From CAYUWG01 sp964448285 (GTDB taxonomy: Bacteria; Bacteroidota; Ignavibacteria; SZUA-365): a DNA stretch of 64,000 bases. Below, piece by piece: positions 47,347-55,758 of this stretch (within the stretch, counting starts at the first letter, position 1; the number at the start of each line of letters is the position of its first letter). Made by a program: the position numbers and the translations under genes. Below the pieces are notes generated by a model. It had not been told where the DNA came from. It did not search any database and worked only from the letters and a program-made list of their open reading frames with translations. The DNA is taken from the NCBI GenBank assembly GCA_964448285.1, contig CAYUWG010000013.1, forward strand, positions 1 through 64,000. Reading direction: 5' to 3'.

Positions 47347-47982
47347 ATGCTGACTCTTTATATCGCTTGTCTCTTGTTTGGGGGTGTCTTGATGCTGGTA
47401 TCGCTTTTCGCCGGAGGAGACTCTTCCGGTGATGGTGATATGGTTGCGGATCATGATGTCCACGCGCTCGATTCGCATGGAGCGGACATGGACAGTGGAC
47501 ATGATGTAGTGACAACGGATCACGCTGGAGATCACGTTCACGCACACGAACATGTGAGCGTTGAAGCGGTCAAGTTCCTCAGCTTTCGAAACTTCGTTTT
47601 CTTTTCCGGCTTCTTCGGATTGACGGGCACAGCTTTGACGTTACTGGCGATGCCCTTTCTCCTGACGCTCGTTTCATCGGCAGGCGTCGGGCTTCTTTCT
47701 GCGCAAGTCGGATATCGCTTCCTTCGCTATCTCAAACGCACGGAGTCCGGCCAGGCGATTCATCTCAACGAATTGCAGGGAAGGACTGGCCGCGTCCTCG
47801 TCGGATGTTCGAAGCAGCACCCCGGAAAGATTTCGCTCACGGCAGGCGGTCAGGTCTATCAGCTTGTCGCTCGCGCATCCGAGGATGCATCGCGCTCATC
47901 GTTCAAGCCCGGCGAGACGGTCATCATTTCTCATATCGAACAAGGAATCGCCTACGTCATTGAAGGCAATCTTCTTCCGTAA
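47347..47982 (+). CDS. NfeD-like membrane protein
   Basis: A 211-residue protein. A first membrane segment (residues 2-22) is followed by a His/Asp-rich loop (about 24-72, with HDVHALDSHGAD and HVHAHEH), then two more membrane segments (SFRNFVFFSGFFGLTGTALTLLAMPFLL...) and a C-terminal OB-fold (LQGRTGRVLVGCSKQHPGKI ... FKPGETVIISHIEQGIAYVI). NfeD OB-fold proteins partner with flotillin/SPFH proteins, and the next gene is one, 23 bases downstream. The His/Asp-rich loop is unusual and could bind metal. Likely role: membrane microdomain or stress-linked membrane organisation. Confidence 0.8.
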   Translation: MLTLYIACLLFGGVLMLVSLFAGGDSSGDGDMVADHDVHALDSHGADMDSGHDVVTTDHAGDHVHAHEHVSVEAVKFLSFRNFVFFSGFFGLTGTALTLLAMPFLLTLVSSAGVGLLSAQVGYRFLRYLKRTESGQAIHLNELQGRTGRVLVGCSKQHPGKISLTAGGQVYQLVARASEDASRSSFKPGETVIISHIEQGIAYVIEGNLLP

Positions 47983-48005
47983 ATCTTTTTCAGGAGGGTT
48001 CATCC

Positions 48006-49343
48006 ATGGTTGAAAATTTTCTTGCCACCATCATCATCATCAGTCTGGTGGCGGTTGTCGTCGTCATGATGGTCATCAGCAGGCTGTTGCTGATTTGCCA
48101 TCCCAACGAAGTCATCATTCTTTCGGGTCGAGCGCGTGAGATGCCGGACGGAAATACCGTCGGATACCGCATCATCAAAGGTGGTCGCGCGATCCGTGTT
48201 CCGTTCATCGAAAAAGCTGCGCGCATGTCGTTGGAGACGATCCCGCTCGACCTCGTCGTGCAGAACGCATACTCTCGCGGTGGTATTCCATTGAAAGTGG
48301 AAGCCATCGCCAATATCAAGATCGATTCGAGCGAGCCGACGTTTGGCAATGCCGTCGAACGCTTCCTTGGGATGAAGCGTGAAGAGATTCACGAAATCGC
48401 GAAAGACACTTTGGAAGGAAACCTGCGTGGCGTTCTCGCAACGCTTACTCCGGAAGAAGTGAACGAGGACCGCCTCAAATTCGCGAGCAGTCTCATAGAG
48501 GAAGCCGACACAGATCTCAAGCAACTCGGTCTTCAACTAGACACGTTGAAGATTCAAAACGTCTCGGATGAAGCAGGGTACCTTGACTCCATCGGTCGTC
48601 GCAAAACCGCCGAAGTGCTTTCGAACGCGCGTAAAGCAGAAGCCGAGAAAACCGCAGAAGCAGAAGAAGCGGAAGCCGGCGCGAGACAGCGCGCTGAAGT
48701 CGCAAAAGCGAATGCGGAGTTGGAAATCCAGAACGCGAAGATTCTTTCGGAACGAGGCATTCAGGTTACGCGCGCACGCGCCTCGCAAGAAGTAGAAACG
48801 GAAAACAACAACCTGCGCATCAAGAAAGCGGAATTGGAAAAGTCCGCAGTGATAAAGGAACAGGAAGCCGAAGTCGCCGGACAGATTGCGAAGGTGCAGT
48901 ACGAGCAGGAGATGGAACAGCAGCGCATCGTCCTTCAACAGAAGCGATTGAACGCGGACGTCATCGAACCGGCAAAAGCGAAGAAGGAAGCGATGGAATT
49001 GGAAGCGAAGGGCGACGCTGCTTCGATCATCGAAAACGGAGAAGCGAATCTCCGCGTGTTGAACCAAATGATCGCTGCGTTCAAGAGCGCAGACCGAGAC
49101 GGAGAGAAGATCTTCATGCTCAACATGCTTCCGGAAATCATCAGGCAAATCGTTCACTCCGTCGGCGATGTTCACATCGAGAAAGTGAGCGTCATCGAAA
49201 ACGGCGGAGGTGACGCAAGCGGCGTGGCGAAAGTCGTAAATCAAATACCCGCCGCCGTTGTCTCCCTGACGGAAATGATCGAGAACGCGACCGGAGTCAA
49301 CATCCTGAGTCACTTCAAGAAAGAAGGAAAAGCGGATTCATAA
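48006..49343 (+). CDS. Flotillin-like SPFH-domain membrane protein
   Basis: A 445-residue protein with AGGAGG 7 bases before the ATG. An N-terminal hydrophobic segment (residues 7-30) anchors it. The SPFH/band-7 domain follows (RLLLICHPNEVIILSGRARE, AARMSLETIPLDLVVQNAYS, IPLKVEAIANIKI), then a long Glu/Ala/Lys coiled coil (about 190-330; EKTAEAEEAEAGARQRAEVAKA) with repeated EA motifs as in flotillins. It should oligomerise at the inner membrane with the upstream NfeD. A terminator at 49365 ends the operon. Confidence 0.9.
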   Translation: MVENFLATIIIISLVAVVVVMMVISRLLLICHPNEVIILSGRAREMPDGNTVGYRIIKGGRAIRVPFIEKAARMSLETIPLDLVVQNAYSRGGIPLKVEAIANIKIDSSEPTFGNAVERFLGMKREEIHEIAKDTLEGNLRGVLATLTPEEVNEDRLKFASSLIEEADTDLKQLGLQLDTLKIQNVSDEAGYLDSIGRRKTAEVLSNARKAEAEKTAEAEEAEAGARQRAEVAKANAELEIQNAKILSERGIQVTRARASQEVETENNNLRIKKAELEKSAVIKEQEAEVAGQIAKVQYEQEMEQQRIVLQQKRLNADVIEPAKAKKEAMELEAKGDAASIIENGEANLRVLNQMIAAFKSADRDGEKIFMLNMLPEIIRQIVHSVGDVHIEKVSVIENGGGDASGVAKVVNQIPAAVVSLTEMIENATGVNILSHFKKEGKADS

Positions 49344-49364
49344 TCGAGCCATCGCTCATCATCG

Positions 49365-49396
49365 AAGGGCACGGCTCAGCCATGCCCTTTCTTTTA
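49365..49396 (+). terminator. Rho-independent terminator after the flotillin gene
   Basis: Stem AAGGGCA / TGCCCTT (49365-49371, 49383-49389) with an inner GGC/GCC pair, followed by TCTTTT. It starts 22 bases after the flotillin stop. Confidence 0.82.
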
Positions 49397-49407
49397 TCCA
49401 TCGTAAG

Positions 49408-50274
49408 TTGTCAACCGTGGTCTATACGAAATGCAAACTCTGTCAGAGCGCGAATATCTCGTCCCGTTACAGGATGGATAACCGCGAACTTGCCATCCTG
49501 AAGTGCGGCGACTGCGGCTTTTGCTTCGTGGATTTCTTCAATGCCGAATGCAACGACGCGATGGAAACAGATTGGAATTTTGCCGCGCATGCACCGGCTC
49601 TCGCGAAAAAATTCTCCGCTTATGCCGATCACATCGAGCGATACGTTACTCTCGCCGGAAAGACCGTTCTCGACGTCGGCGCTGGGGGCGGTGATTTTCT
49701 GCAGCAAGCAAAGCTCAGGGGAGCGAACGTACACGGCATCGATCTCGATCGTGCCGGTGTGCGGTTTGCACGGGAAGCGTTCGGCATTTCGCTTCACGAC
49801 TGTCTGCTTGAAGAGCTTGCCCTTCAGAGCGAATCCCAAGACATCTTGACTATGTGGGAAGTTCTCGAACATCTGAACGATCCACGAAGCACGATGACTG
49901 AAATCGTGCGCATCCTCAAACCCGGTGGGTGGTTGCTGCTCTCTACGCCTTGCCGCGACAGCCTGTGGGATACGTTCGCATTCATGATGTACAACCTCAG
50001 CTTTGGTCGCATCCAGTTTCCTCTTCTGTATCGCTTTTCCTGGACGCACCTGCAGATTTTTTCTCGCCGGGACATAGAGCGACTTCTCTCTGAGTTCGGA
50101 TTCGTAATCGAGTACTACGATCAACGGACGGAATTGACATACAGCACAGAAGAATATCTCCAGTGGTTTCGACCGGCATTTTTTCGAAGACCGGCAGCTT
50201 TCATTTGGAACTTCGTCAAGCCTCTCATTCCTCTCGGGAATAAGATGGTTGTTTATGCGAGAAAAAATCCGTGA
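49408..50274 (+). CDS. Class I SAM-dependent methyltransferase with N-terminal zinc-ribbon-like motif
   Basis: A 288-residue protein. Two CxxC pairs (CKLC near residues 9-12 and CGDC near 33-36) precede a Rossmann-fold methyltransferase with motif I LDVGAGGGDFL near 87-97, GIDLDRAGVRFA at the second strand, and MWEVLEHLNDP. This arrangement occurs in sugar C-methyltransferases and similar small-molecule enzymes. The start is uncertain: TTG at 49408 or GTG at 49417. It is monocistronic or leads the thioesterase gene 71 bases downstream. Substrate unknown. Confidence 0.78.
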   Translation: MSTVVYTKCKLCQSANISSRYRMDNRELAILKCGDCGFCFVDFFNAECNDAMETDWNFAAHAPALAKKFSAYADHIERYVTLAGKTVLDVGAGGGDFLQQAKLRGANVHGIDLDRAGVRFAREAFGISLHDCLLEELALQSESQDILTMWEVLEHLNDPRSTMTEIVRILKPGGWLLLSTPCRDSLWDTFAFMMYNLSFGRIQFPLLYRFSWTHLQIFSRRDIERLLSEFGFVIEYYDQRTELTYSTEEYLQWFRPAFFRRPAAFIWNFVKPLIPLGNKMVVYARKNP

Positions 50275-50345
50275 TCGTTTTCACCGCTTCGACATTCGAC
50301 GTGAGGAATCTATCTTCGAACGGGAACTCTTGAATCGACACACTG

Positions 50346-50780
50346 ATGACAATGCCTGACAGTCCAAAAATTCTTTACTCCCGCTTCGAAACGGTGATGC
50401 AGGTTCGACCGGATGATATCGATATGAACCAACACGTCCATAACAGCCGCTACTTCGACTATGTCTTAGCCGCTCGTTACGATCAGATGGAACGCTGCTA
50501 CCAGATGCCGATGTCGATCTTCATCGATTATGGATTCAGTTGGGTGATCCGCAAAGCGTTCATCGAATACAAACGTCCGTTAGGTTTAGGAGATTGGTTC
50601 GTCGTGCAGACATGGATCATGCGGATTGAAAACGACAGCGCTTATGTCGGTTTCGAAATAAAAAGAAAAGACAACAACAAGGTTTGCTGCGACGGAGAGT
50701 TTCACTACGTCATGGTGAACAGCACGACCGGTCGTGCAGAGAAGATCCCGGAATGGATGAGGGAGAAATATGAAGTGTGA
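50346..50780 (+). CDS. Acyl-CoA thioesterase (hot-dog fold, 4HBT/YbgC type)
   Basis: A 144-residue hot-dog-fold protein. The 4HBT active-site segment is VRPDDIDMNQHVHNSRYFDYVL near residues 14-35, where the family Asp precedes the N-x-H/V region. It hydrolyses acyl-CoA or acyl-ACP thioesters in the cytoplasm, chain length unknown. ATG at 50346, with ACAATG offering a second in-frame ATG two codons later. The next gene starts 21 bases after its stop. Confidence 0.82.
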   Translation: MTMPDSPKILYSRFETVMQVRPDDIDMNQHVHNSRYFDYVLAARYDQMERCYQMPMSIFIDYGFSWVIRKAFIEYKRPLGLGDWFVVQTWIMRIENDSAYVGFEIKRKDNNKVCCDGEFHYVMVNSTTGRAEKIPEWMREKYEV

Positions 50781-50801
50781 CATCACTGATGGAGTGTCGG
50801 A

Positions 50802-52634
50802 ATGATGATTCGAACCCTTGCCTTCCTGCTGATCACTCTGCAATCGTACGCGCAGTCGATTCCGAACGCAATCGTTGTCGGCGGGGTCACGCATGAGTCG
50901 GCTCGCTTGTGGATAAGACTCGAAGGCATCGGCAGCGCGATTCTGGAGATCTCTTCGCTTCCCGATTTTTCTTCTATCGTCATTTCGAAGCCGTTCAGCA
51001 CTTCGATTCAGAGAAGAAACTCTGCGCTTGTCGATGTCGGCGGACTTCAACCATCGACACGCTATTACTATCGCGTAGTCGATGGAGCGAATCCAATCTC
51101 GACATTTCGTTCATTCGAGACATTCCCATTGCCTGAGTCGGCGACGACGTTTTCGTTTGCGTTCGGAAGTTGTCAGCAGAGCGGAAGATTTCTCCCTTCA
51201 GGAGCCGAGCCGGGAAACGTATTTCGTGAGATCATCAATCACCAGCCGGAGTTCTTTCTTCAGCTTGGCGACTGGGGCTATCCCGATACGACGCATTTCC
51301 TTCCTCTCACGAACACGTTCTTCGCCGGTGATTATGAACGCGTGATGGATTCCTATCTCACGAAGTTCGATGCGACGTATCCGATGGATTCGTTGCTTGC
51401 ATTCGTTCCCGTGGACTATGTCTATGACGACCATGACTTCATGGCGAACAACGCCTCGGCAACGACCTCGAGCTATTCCATACCGATCAAACCGAATCCG
51501 CTCGGCCAGGATTTCATCATCGCGGAAATTCCTAATCCACAGAATGCCCGCGAGAACAGTATCCGCGGATACAGGGAATTCATGCCGACGTATCCGCTCG
51601 TGAACGACAGCCGCGGAATCTATCATTCGTTTCGTTATGGCAACGTCGAAGTATTCATGCTCGACCTGCGTGCTCAACGAAGTCCGAACCACGATCCTTT
51701 CCGTAAAGACGCCGTGACGCAGAAGTGGGTGTTCGATCCGAAGCCCGGTCACTCCATCGTTGGAAGGGAGACATCTCCCGGTTCAGGACAGAGTCAGATG
51801 GATTGGCTGTTGGAAGGATTGAAGCGTTCTACGGCGACGTGGAAGTTCATCGCCTCGTCCGTTCCTTTCAACGCCGCACATGCTCTTGGAATACAGGCCG
51901 GGATCGCGTTACAGGATTCGGTGATCAGCGTGCCGGGATATTCGCAACAAGCGAATGCGATCTTCGCGTCTCTCGAACTTGCGGATAAATGGGCGGGCTT
52001 TCCGGAAGATATCGACAGGTTGTTGGCTTTTCTGAGAACGGAGAACATTCGAAATGTCATCGTGCTGAGCGGCGACTCGCATACGGCTGCTCTCGACGAT
52101 GGAACGAACGCCGGGCTTCCGGAAATCATGGCCGGTGGTTTGGACATCACGAACTCGAAGATCATTTCCATCATGAAGCACTTCGGCGTGGAAATATGGA
52201 ACAGGGGTGGGCAAGGTTTGAGCACGGATGCGTTCAACAACGCCTTTGGCAAGGTCACGGTCAACGGCGAGCAATCCGTCACGCTTGAGTTGATCGATGA
52301 ATTCGGCGATACGTTCGCTGCTCATACGATAACGAATGCAATGACTTCGCGTGAAGAAACGCTTTCACCCGAAAGCATTCAACTTCGACCGGTGTTTCCG
52401 AATCCTTCGCACAGCATCATCCATCTTGCATACAGCGTGCAGTTGCCTTCATCAGTGACGATGCGGATCGTCGATGTCTTCGGGCGAGAGCGTATTCGAA
52501 GAGAGCGGTTTGTCCAATCGACCGGCTGGAATGAAGAGCGAATCGCCGTTAACGAGATGCCGTCAGGAGTGTACCTGATTCAATTCGCGACTTCGGGCAA
52601 GACGGTGTTCCAGCGCATTCAGATCGTTCGATAG
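50802..52634 (+). CDS. PhoD-like metallophosphatase with type IX secretion sorting tail
   Basis: A 610-residue exported protein with signal peptide RTLAFLLITLQSYAQS. A fibronectin-like N-terminal domain (SARLWIRLEG ... STRYYYRV) leads to the PhoD metallophosphatase core: FGSCQQS, QLGDWGYPDT near residues 148-157, YVYDDHDFMANNAS near 208-221, and VLSGDSHTAALD near 421-432. These supply metal-binding Asp/His residues. Residues ~530-610 form a Por sorting domain (PVFPNPSHSIIHL, MPSGVYLIQFATSG, FQRIQIVR). It is likely a surface or secreted phosphodiesterase/phosphatase for phosphate scavenging. Confidence 0.85.
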   Translation: MMIRTLAFLLITLQSYAQSIPNAIVVGGVTHESARLWIRLEGIGSAILEISSLPDFSSIVISKPFSTSIQRRNSALVDVGGLQPSTRYYYRVVDGANPISTFRSFETFPLPESATTFSFAFGSCQQSGRFLPSGAEPGNVFREIINHQPEFFLQLGDWGYPDTTHFLPLTNTFFAGDYERVMDSYLTKFDATYPMDSLLAFVPVDYVYDDHDFMANNASATTSSYSIPIKPNPLGQDFIIAEIPNPQNARENSIRGYREFMPTYPLVNDSRGIYHSFRYGNVEVFMLDLRAQRSPNHDPFRKDAVTQKWVFDPKPGHSIVGRETSPGSGQSQMDWLLEGLKRSTATWKFIASSVPFNAAHALGIQAGIALQDSVISVPGYSQQANAIFASLELADKWAGFPEDIDRLLAFLRTENIRNVIVLSGDSHTAALDDGTNAGLPEIMAGGLDITNSKIISIMKHFGVEIWNRGGQGLSTDAFNNAFGKVTVNGEQSVTLELIDEFGDTFAAHTITNAMTSREETLSPESIQLRPVFPNPSHSIIHLAYSVQLPSSVTMRIVDVFGRERIRRERFVQSTGWNEERIAVNEMPSGVYLIQFATSGKTVFQRIQIVR

Positions 52635-52746
52635 TGACGTTCCGTATTGCCGTGATGTGACGTGGAACTTCTCCATCAGATGAAACAAGCACTCCGGTGA
52701 CTCGTCGGGTCATTCGCATTTTTTCACTTCATCAGAAAGGAAATTT

Positions 52747-54021
52747 ATGAGACGCATTCGTTCTATCGCAGTCGTGATGGTTGCGATTTCCGTGTACGCA
52801 TTTGCCGGCAACTCCATTGTCATCAAAGCCGGTAAGCTGCTCGACCCTGCAACGGGTAAGGTGTTGGAGAATCAACTTATCCTTGTCGAGGGCGCGAAAA
52901 TAAAAGCCGTTGGATACGACATCACCATCCCGGCAAATGCGGAGATCATCGATCTCTCGAACATGACCGTGCTTCCGGGATTATTCGATTGCCACACCCA
53001 CGTCTGTCTCGACCGCTTACCGACAACTGCGCCTACCGGTAGAGCCGAAACGGAAGCACTACTCACGACGGCGATCGTTCAATCCTCTGCGTACCGCGCA
53101 TTGCGAGGTGCGTACAACGCGAAGTCTCTCCTCGATCATGGCTTCACGACAATCCGCGATGTAGGTAATGCCGGTCACTATGCCGACGTGGAAGTCATGC
53201 GCGCGATCAAGGAAGGTCTCATTCCCGGACCGACGATGATCGCATCCGGGAAAATCATTACACCTACCGGAGGCCAACTCCCGATGGTGCAAACCCACGA
53301 GCATCCGCATCTCGGCGAGGTGGAGTATATCTACGCCGATACGCGTGATGAGATGATGAAAGCAGTCCGACAGAACGTTCTTTACGGAGCGAACGTCATC
53401 AAAATCGTTATCGACGCGATGCCGTTCAATTACACTGTCGATGATATCCGATTCATCGTTGAAGAGGCTGCGAAGTCAGGATTGAAGGTTGCCGCTCATT
53501 GTCTTTCAGATCAAAGCTCGCGCGCAGCGATTGAAGGCGGCGTTGCTTCCATCGAGCACGGCCTTTTCATGTCGGATGAAACGCTCGCACTCGCAAAGCA
53601 AAAGGGCGTCGTGTTGGTCGGCACGGATCTCACCGTCGAAGCTGCGACCACGTATGCAGGGAACGAACAATCGGGGAAGCAAATCCACAAGCTGTTCGTG
53701 GAGCGCCTGAAACGTGCGCACAAAGCGGAAGTCACGATGGCGTTCGGATCGGATGTTTTCTTTGAAGTACCGGGGAAGTCACGCGGCCAGGCAACGATCG
53801 ATTATATCGATAGTTGGGTTGAAGCGGGCATTCCTCCATTCAAAATCATTCAATGCATGATCCCGAATGCCGCACGCCTGCTCGGTATTGAAAAACAACG
53901 AGGCCAGATCCGGGAGGGAATGTTCGCCGACATCATCGCGACTTCCGTGAATCCGCTGGATGATATCACAACGTTGAAGAGTGTCGCCTTCGTCATGAAG
54001 AACGGGCAAGTCGCTCGCTAA
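52747..54021 (+). CDS. Secreted metal-dependent amidohydrolase (Xaa-Pro dipeptidase/imidazolonepropionase-like)
   Basis: A 424-residue amidohydrolase-superfamily protein with signal peptide RRIRSIAVVMVAISVYAFAG. Metal-site motifs: DCHTHVCLD near residues 81-89 (HxH), GANVIKIVID near 215-224 (candidate carboxylated Lys), AAHCLSD near 250 and SIEHGLFMS near 268 (two His), and FGSDVFF near 336 (Asp). The C-terminal beta strip (GQIREGMFADIIATSVNPLDD) is typical. The family includes periplasmic dipeptidases and imidazolonepropionase-like enzymes. ATG at 52747 follows GAAAGGAAA. Confidence 0.85.
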   Translation: MRRIRSIAVVMVAISVYAFAGNSIVIKAGKLLDPATGKVLENQLILVEGAKIKAVGYDITIPANAEIIDLSNMTVLPGLFDCHTHVCLDRLPTTAPTGRAETEALLTTAIVQSSAYRALRGAYNAKSLLDHGFTTIRDVGNAGHYADVEVMRAIKEGLIPGPTMIASGKIITPTGGQLPMVQTHEHPHLGEVEYIYADTRDEMMKAVRQNVLYGANVIKIVIDAMPFNYTVDDIRFIVEEAAKSGLKVAAHCLSDQSSRAAIEGGVASIEHGLFMSDETLALAKQKGVVLVGTDLTVEAATTYAGNEQSGKQIHKLFVERLKRAHKAEVTMAFGSDVFFEVPGKSRGQATIDYIDSWVEAGIPPFKIIQCMIPNAARLLGIEKQRGQIREGMFADIIATSVNPLDDITTLKSVAFVMKNGQVAR

Positions 54022-54121
54022 GACTCTTTCTATCGGGTAGGACTCGCGTTGGAATTCGACCGGCCTCCGTTATTTTCCGTCGTCGGAGTGTGGAGCTGTC
54101 GAACCAACGCATACTATCCTT

Positions 54122-55675
54122 ATGAAAGAACGAAAAACATACTCAGGGAAATATGGACGCATTACATCGCTCCTGCTGCTTGCCGGAGCGATCTGGTTTA
54201 CTTCATGCGCGCCATCGAATGAGGCTCGAAACGATGCTGATGTTGTCGAACTTACGATCGTGCAACTGAACGATGTTTACGAGATCACACCGCTTCAAGG
54301 CGGGAGGTACGGGGGCATGGCGCGTGTCGCAACGCTCGTGCGCTCGCTGAAAGCGGAAAATCCCAATACGCGCGTTGTCATTTCGGGGGATTTCCTCAGC
54401 CCATCCGTGATCGGAACTGTGAAGCTTGACGGCAAGCGCATCGCGGGAAAGCACATGGTTGAAATCATGAATGCACTCCCGATCGATTACGTCACGATCG
54501 GCAATCACGAGTTCGATATCAAGGAAGATGAATTCCAGGAAAGGCTGAACGAGTCCATGTTCACGTGGGTAATTGCGAACGCCCGGCACCGAATGGGGAA
54601 TAACGTCGAACCGTTCGCGCGGCGCGCCTTCGATAAACCCGATTATCTTCCGCAAACGGAAATCATCGAAGTGCGCAATGTCTCAGGCAAGCGTTTCCGA
54701 CTTGGACTTTTCGGCGTCATGATTCAATCGAACAGGGCGGCGTACGTCGAGTACGAAAACGAAATCGCAGCAGCATCACGATGCCTATCCGAGCTTCGAT
54801 CGAAATCGGATGCAGTCGCCGCGATCACGCATCTCTCGCTTGCGCAGGATAAGGAATTAGCGCAGCGAGTCCCCGGCATCGCGCTCATCATGGGAGGTCA
54901 TGAGCATACTAATATGATTGAAGAAATCGGCGGCACGCGCATTACAAAGGCGGATGCAAATGCGCGCACGGTCTATATCCACCGGCTCTATTGGAAAACC
55001 GATACACGGCAGTTGAGTGTCCGCTCGGAATTGAAGTCGATCGATACATCGATTCCGGAAGACTCCAGCATGAATGAACTCATCCGCAGATGGGTGACAC
55101 AAGCGCACGGCGCATTCAAGAAGATGGGTTTCGATCCGGATAATGTCGTCACGCAGGTCAGCGAACCGCTCGATGGACTTGAGGCGCACATACGAACGCG
55201 ACCGACGAATCTCGGCGCCATCCTTGCGAGCGGCATGAAACACGCTTTTCCCAAAGCTGAAGGCGCGTTGTTGAACTCCGGCTCCGTACGCGTCGATGAT
55301 GAAGTGTCCGGCGTCATCACGGAGTTCGACGTGTTGCGTATTCTCCCCTTCGGTGGGAAGGTTCTGCTCGTCGAGATGACAGGCGCATTGCTTCGAAGAG
55401 TCCTCGATGCAGGTGAAAAAAACGTGGGGAACGGCGGCTACTTGCAACGTGCTTCTATCGAAAAGAGAGGCAACGATTGGTTCATCGGCGAAGAACGGAT
55501 AGCGGACAACTCCATCCACCGAATCGCGATGACCGAGTATCTCCTTACCGGCATGGAGAGCAATATGGATTTTCTCGTGCGGACGAATCCGGGGATCACT
55601 TCAGTTCATGAACCGCAATCCGGTGAAGCGGGATATGATATTCGTTTCACACTGATGAATGAGCTGAAGAAATAA
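54122..55675 (+). CDS. 5'-nucleotidase/UshA-like metallophosphatase lipoprotein
   Basis: A 517-residue protein with lipobox FTSC near residues 27-30. The metallophosphatase domain has VQLNDVYEI (metal Asp), VVISGDFLSPS, TIGNHEFDIKEDEF and MGGHEHTN, the classic five-motif pattern. The C-terminal 5'-nucleotidase domain (LGAILASGMKHAFPKAEGALLNSGSVR ... region) spans about 350-517. It dephosphorylates extracellular nucleotides or nucleotide sugars at the cell envelope. It is 100 bases from the amidohydrolase and may have its own promoter. Confidence 0.87.
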   Translation: MKERKTYSGKYGRITSLLLLAGAIWFTSCAPSNEARNDADVVELTIVQLNDVYEITPLQGGRYGGMARVATLVRSLKAENPNTRVVISGDFLSPSVIGTVKLDGKRIAGKHMVEIMNALPIDYVTIGNHEFDIKEDEFQERLNESMFTWVIANARHRMGNNVEPFARRAFDKPDYLPQTEIIEVRNVSGKRFRLGLFGVMIQSNRAAYVEYENEIAAASRCLSELRSKSDAVAAITHLSLAQDKELAQRVPGIALIMGGHEHTNMIEEIGGTRITKADANARTVYIHRLYWKTDTRQLSVRSELKSIDTSIPEDSSMNELIRRWVTQAHGAFKKMGFDPDNVVTQVSEPLDGLEAHIRTRPTNLGAILASGMKHAFPKAEGALLNSGSVRVDDEVSGVITEFDVLRILPFGGKVLLVEMTGALLRRVLDAGEKNVGNGGYLQRASIEKRGNDWFIGEERIADNSIHRIAMTEYLLTGMESNMDFLVRTNPGITSVHEPQSGEAGYDIRFTLMNELKK

Positions 55676-55758
55676 AGCATTTTGCATTAGCAACATCTTG
55701 AAGTAAGTTCAGGCAGAAAGCAGAAAGAAGAACAAAGAAAGGTGTCGGTGACACAGAG

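Noticed and set aside
47269..47553. N-terminal extension of the pseudouridine synthase as an S4 domain
   Set aside because: The extension overlaps the divergent NfeD gene and does not show S4-domain features.
48537..49313. 258-codon minus-strand ORF
   Set aside because: Antisense shadow of the flotillin coiled coil; Phe/Leu-rich mirror of its Glu/Lys codons.
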